DNA from: Robertmurraya dakarensis
Lineage (GTDB): Bacteria; Bacillota; Bacilli; Bacillales; Cytobacillaceae
DNA: 64,000 nucleotides
Assembly (NCBI RefSeq): GCF_900156875.1
Contig: NZ_LT707409.1
Location: forward strand, 1,817,957-1,881,956
Direction: 5' to 3'
Shown: positions 63,203 to 64,000 of the stretch, one piece after another
Layout of the letters: each line of letters begins with the position of its first letter
How positions within the stretch are numbered: position 1 is the stretch's first letter
Translations under genes and position numbers: made by a program
Notes under the pieces: generated by a model
Databases searched by the model: none
Told to the model about the DNA's origin: nothing
Seen by the model: the letters and a program-made list of their open reading frames with translations, nothing else

Positions 63203-63745
63203 TTAAACCAAATCCCAAAGATCGGTTTTCGAAGTGGTAATTGCGGTTGCTCCAGCATTTAGAGCATTATGTACTTCGTCAGCAGTACGGATTAGTCCGC
63301 CTGCAAATATCGGTGTTTGTAAACGTTCCTTTACTTCTTGAATCATCCATGGCATTGCTCCTGGTAGTACTTCAATATAATCTGGCTGTGTTTTCTCCAT
63401 TAATCGATAACTTTTCTCCAGCGCATGTGTATCAATCAGGAAAATTCTCTGAACAGCCACTACCCCTTTTTGCTTCGCTTTTAAAATGACGCTTGATTTC
63501 GTTGATATGAGTCCATATGGTTTAAACTCTTGGCATATATATTCAGTTGCATAATCATCATTCTTTATCCCATGGATCATATCTACATGATAAATCATTT
63601 TTTTACCGTATTGCTTTGCCATTTGGCTGATATTTTTTAACTGTGCAATATGCATTTCAAGGAAAACACCAATTTCATAAGGGCTGTTGAGAAATTTTTC
63701 AAACTCTTTCATGCTTGATGATGCAGGTAGTATTTTTTGGTTCAT
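63203..63745 (-). CDS. glpP: Glycerol uptake operon antiterminator
   Basis: 180 residues, the GlpP family. HIAQLKNISQMAKQYGKKMIYH near the N-terminus and DYIEVLPGAMPWMIQEV and FAGGLIRTADEV near the end are typical; the fold is a TIM-barrel-like sensor. It binds the glp mRNA leaders in the presence of glycerol-3-phosphate and blocks their terminators. AGGGG lies before ATG. Immediately upstream of the glpFK promoter and 10 bases downstream of a reductase gene on the same strand. Confidence 0.95.
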   Translation of the reverse strand: MNQKILPASSSMKEFEKFLNSPYEIGVFLEMHIAQLKNISQMAKQYGKKMIYHVDMIHGIKNDDYATEYICQEFKPYGLISTKSSVILKAKQKGVVAVQRIFLIDTHALEKSYRLMEKTQPDYIEVLPGAMPWMIQEVKERLQTPIFAGGLIRTADEVHNALNAGATAITTSKTDLWDLV

Positions 63746-63755
63746 TTTCTAACCC

Positions 63756-64000
63756 CTAACGATGATTTTGTTGGATTAAATACGTTTCATATACCTTTAG
63801 ATTGCTATAAATAAGCTCCAAAGCCGGTGCTTCAATGCCGTACTTTTTCGTGTATTTTAACAAATACTGAAAGAAATGATCTGCCTCAACCGGCATCCCC
63901 TTTTCCATATCTCTTTGCATCGAGGATTTCATTTCATAACCAATAGCATTAATTTTCTCCAATTGTGTTTCTTTCATTTCTTCGGAGATCGGTGCACCGA
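63756..64000 (-). CDS. 2-dehydropantoate 2-reductase, C-terminal fragment (cut by window edge)
   Basis: Only the last 81 or so codons are in the window; the frame stays open through position 64000. The segment NAIGYEMKSSMQRDMEKGMPVEADHFF and KYTKKYGIEAPALELIYSNLK is the C-terminal ketopantoate reductase domain: KSSMxxDxxxGxxxExD then PxLExxYxxLK. PanE makes pantoate for CoA, but Bacillus genomes often carry several homologues, so panE itself is not assigned. It lies directly upstream of glpP and may be co-transcribed. Confidence 0.8.
   Translation of the reverse strand, partial: GAPISEEMKETQLEKINAIGYEMKSSMQRDMEKGMPVEADHFFQYLLKYTKKYGIEAPALELIYSNLKVYETYLIQQNHR

Overview
The window is AT-rich DNA from an endospore-forming member of the Bacillaceae. 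It carries spore-specific genes (cwlJ, an alpha/beta-type SASP, sspH, splAB, uvsE, a KinB-like kinase), T-box and ZTP leaders, strong purine-rich ribosome binding sites and many compact Rho-independent terminators. It reads as ordinary chromosome. I see no rRNA or tRNA gene, transposase, integrase, phage module or CRISPR array.

Layout. 1-240: 52-bp tandem repeats. 0.28-8.0 kb: methionine-salvage genes mtnU and mtnE (divergent), two MFS-type transporters, a lone trpB, and carboxylesterase pnbA. 8.4-18.8 kb: germination hydrolase cwlJ, a PLP aminotransferase, pssA, aroD, aroK, a ZIP metal transporter, an alpha/beta SASP, an elongation-type class B PBP and the 5-oxoprolinase operon pxpBCA. 18.8-30.2 kb: an ATP-grasp enzyme, a PhoD-like phosphatase, the T-box-controlled proBA operon, a glycosyltransferase, a HAD phosphatase, a 39-residue membrane peptide gene, a DUF3231 protein, a KinB-like sensor kinase and an AI-2E family permease. 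30.4-35.5 kb: trpEGDCF behind two tandem Trp-specific T-boxes. 35.7-41.3 kb: MFS pump, alpha/beta hydrolase, DJ-1/PfpI protein, BCCT transporter and a DUF2935 protein. 41.4-48.5 kb: a dense spore-protection and DNA-repair stretch (small spore proteins, acyl-CoA dehydrogenase, uvsE with an HprK paralogue, a LysE exporter, manganese catalase, splAB). 48.5-55.3 kb: small and hypothetical genes, a flavin reductase, an Asn/Asp-rich lipoprotein, YdjO, a second LysE exporter behind a possible translation attenuator, and an APC permease. 55.4-58.3 kb: a cold-shock protein, a CshA-like helicase, and folD behind a ZTP riboswitch. 58.8-64.0 kb: glpD, glpFK and the antiterminator glpP, then a 2-dehydropantoate reductase fragment cut by the window edge.

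How the parts work together. Amino-acid genes are wired to uncharged tRNA: proBA has one T-box (specifier CCU) and trpEGDCF has two (both UGG). Tryptophan synthase is not in the trp operon: trpB stands alone about 24 kb away and no trpA is visible. Glycerol uptake and catabolism shows textbook control: a sigma-A promoter overlapped by a perfect cre site before glpF, terminator leaders before glpF and glpD, and glpP immediately upstream. Spore genes cover DNA coating, UV repair by two routes and peroxide detoxification.

The most unusual items are: the leader peptide plus SD-sequestering hairpin before the second LysE gene; a full-length HprK paralogue in tandem with uvsE; a BCCT gene whose best start codon is thrown out of frame by an A8 tract; the orphan trpB; and several small ORFs with good start signals. 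No computation was run. Coordinates come from reading the sequence, and start sites were re-chosen from ribosome binding sites where noted.
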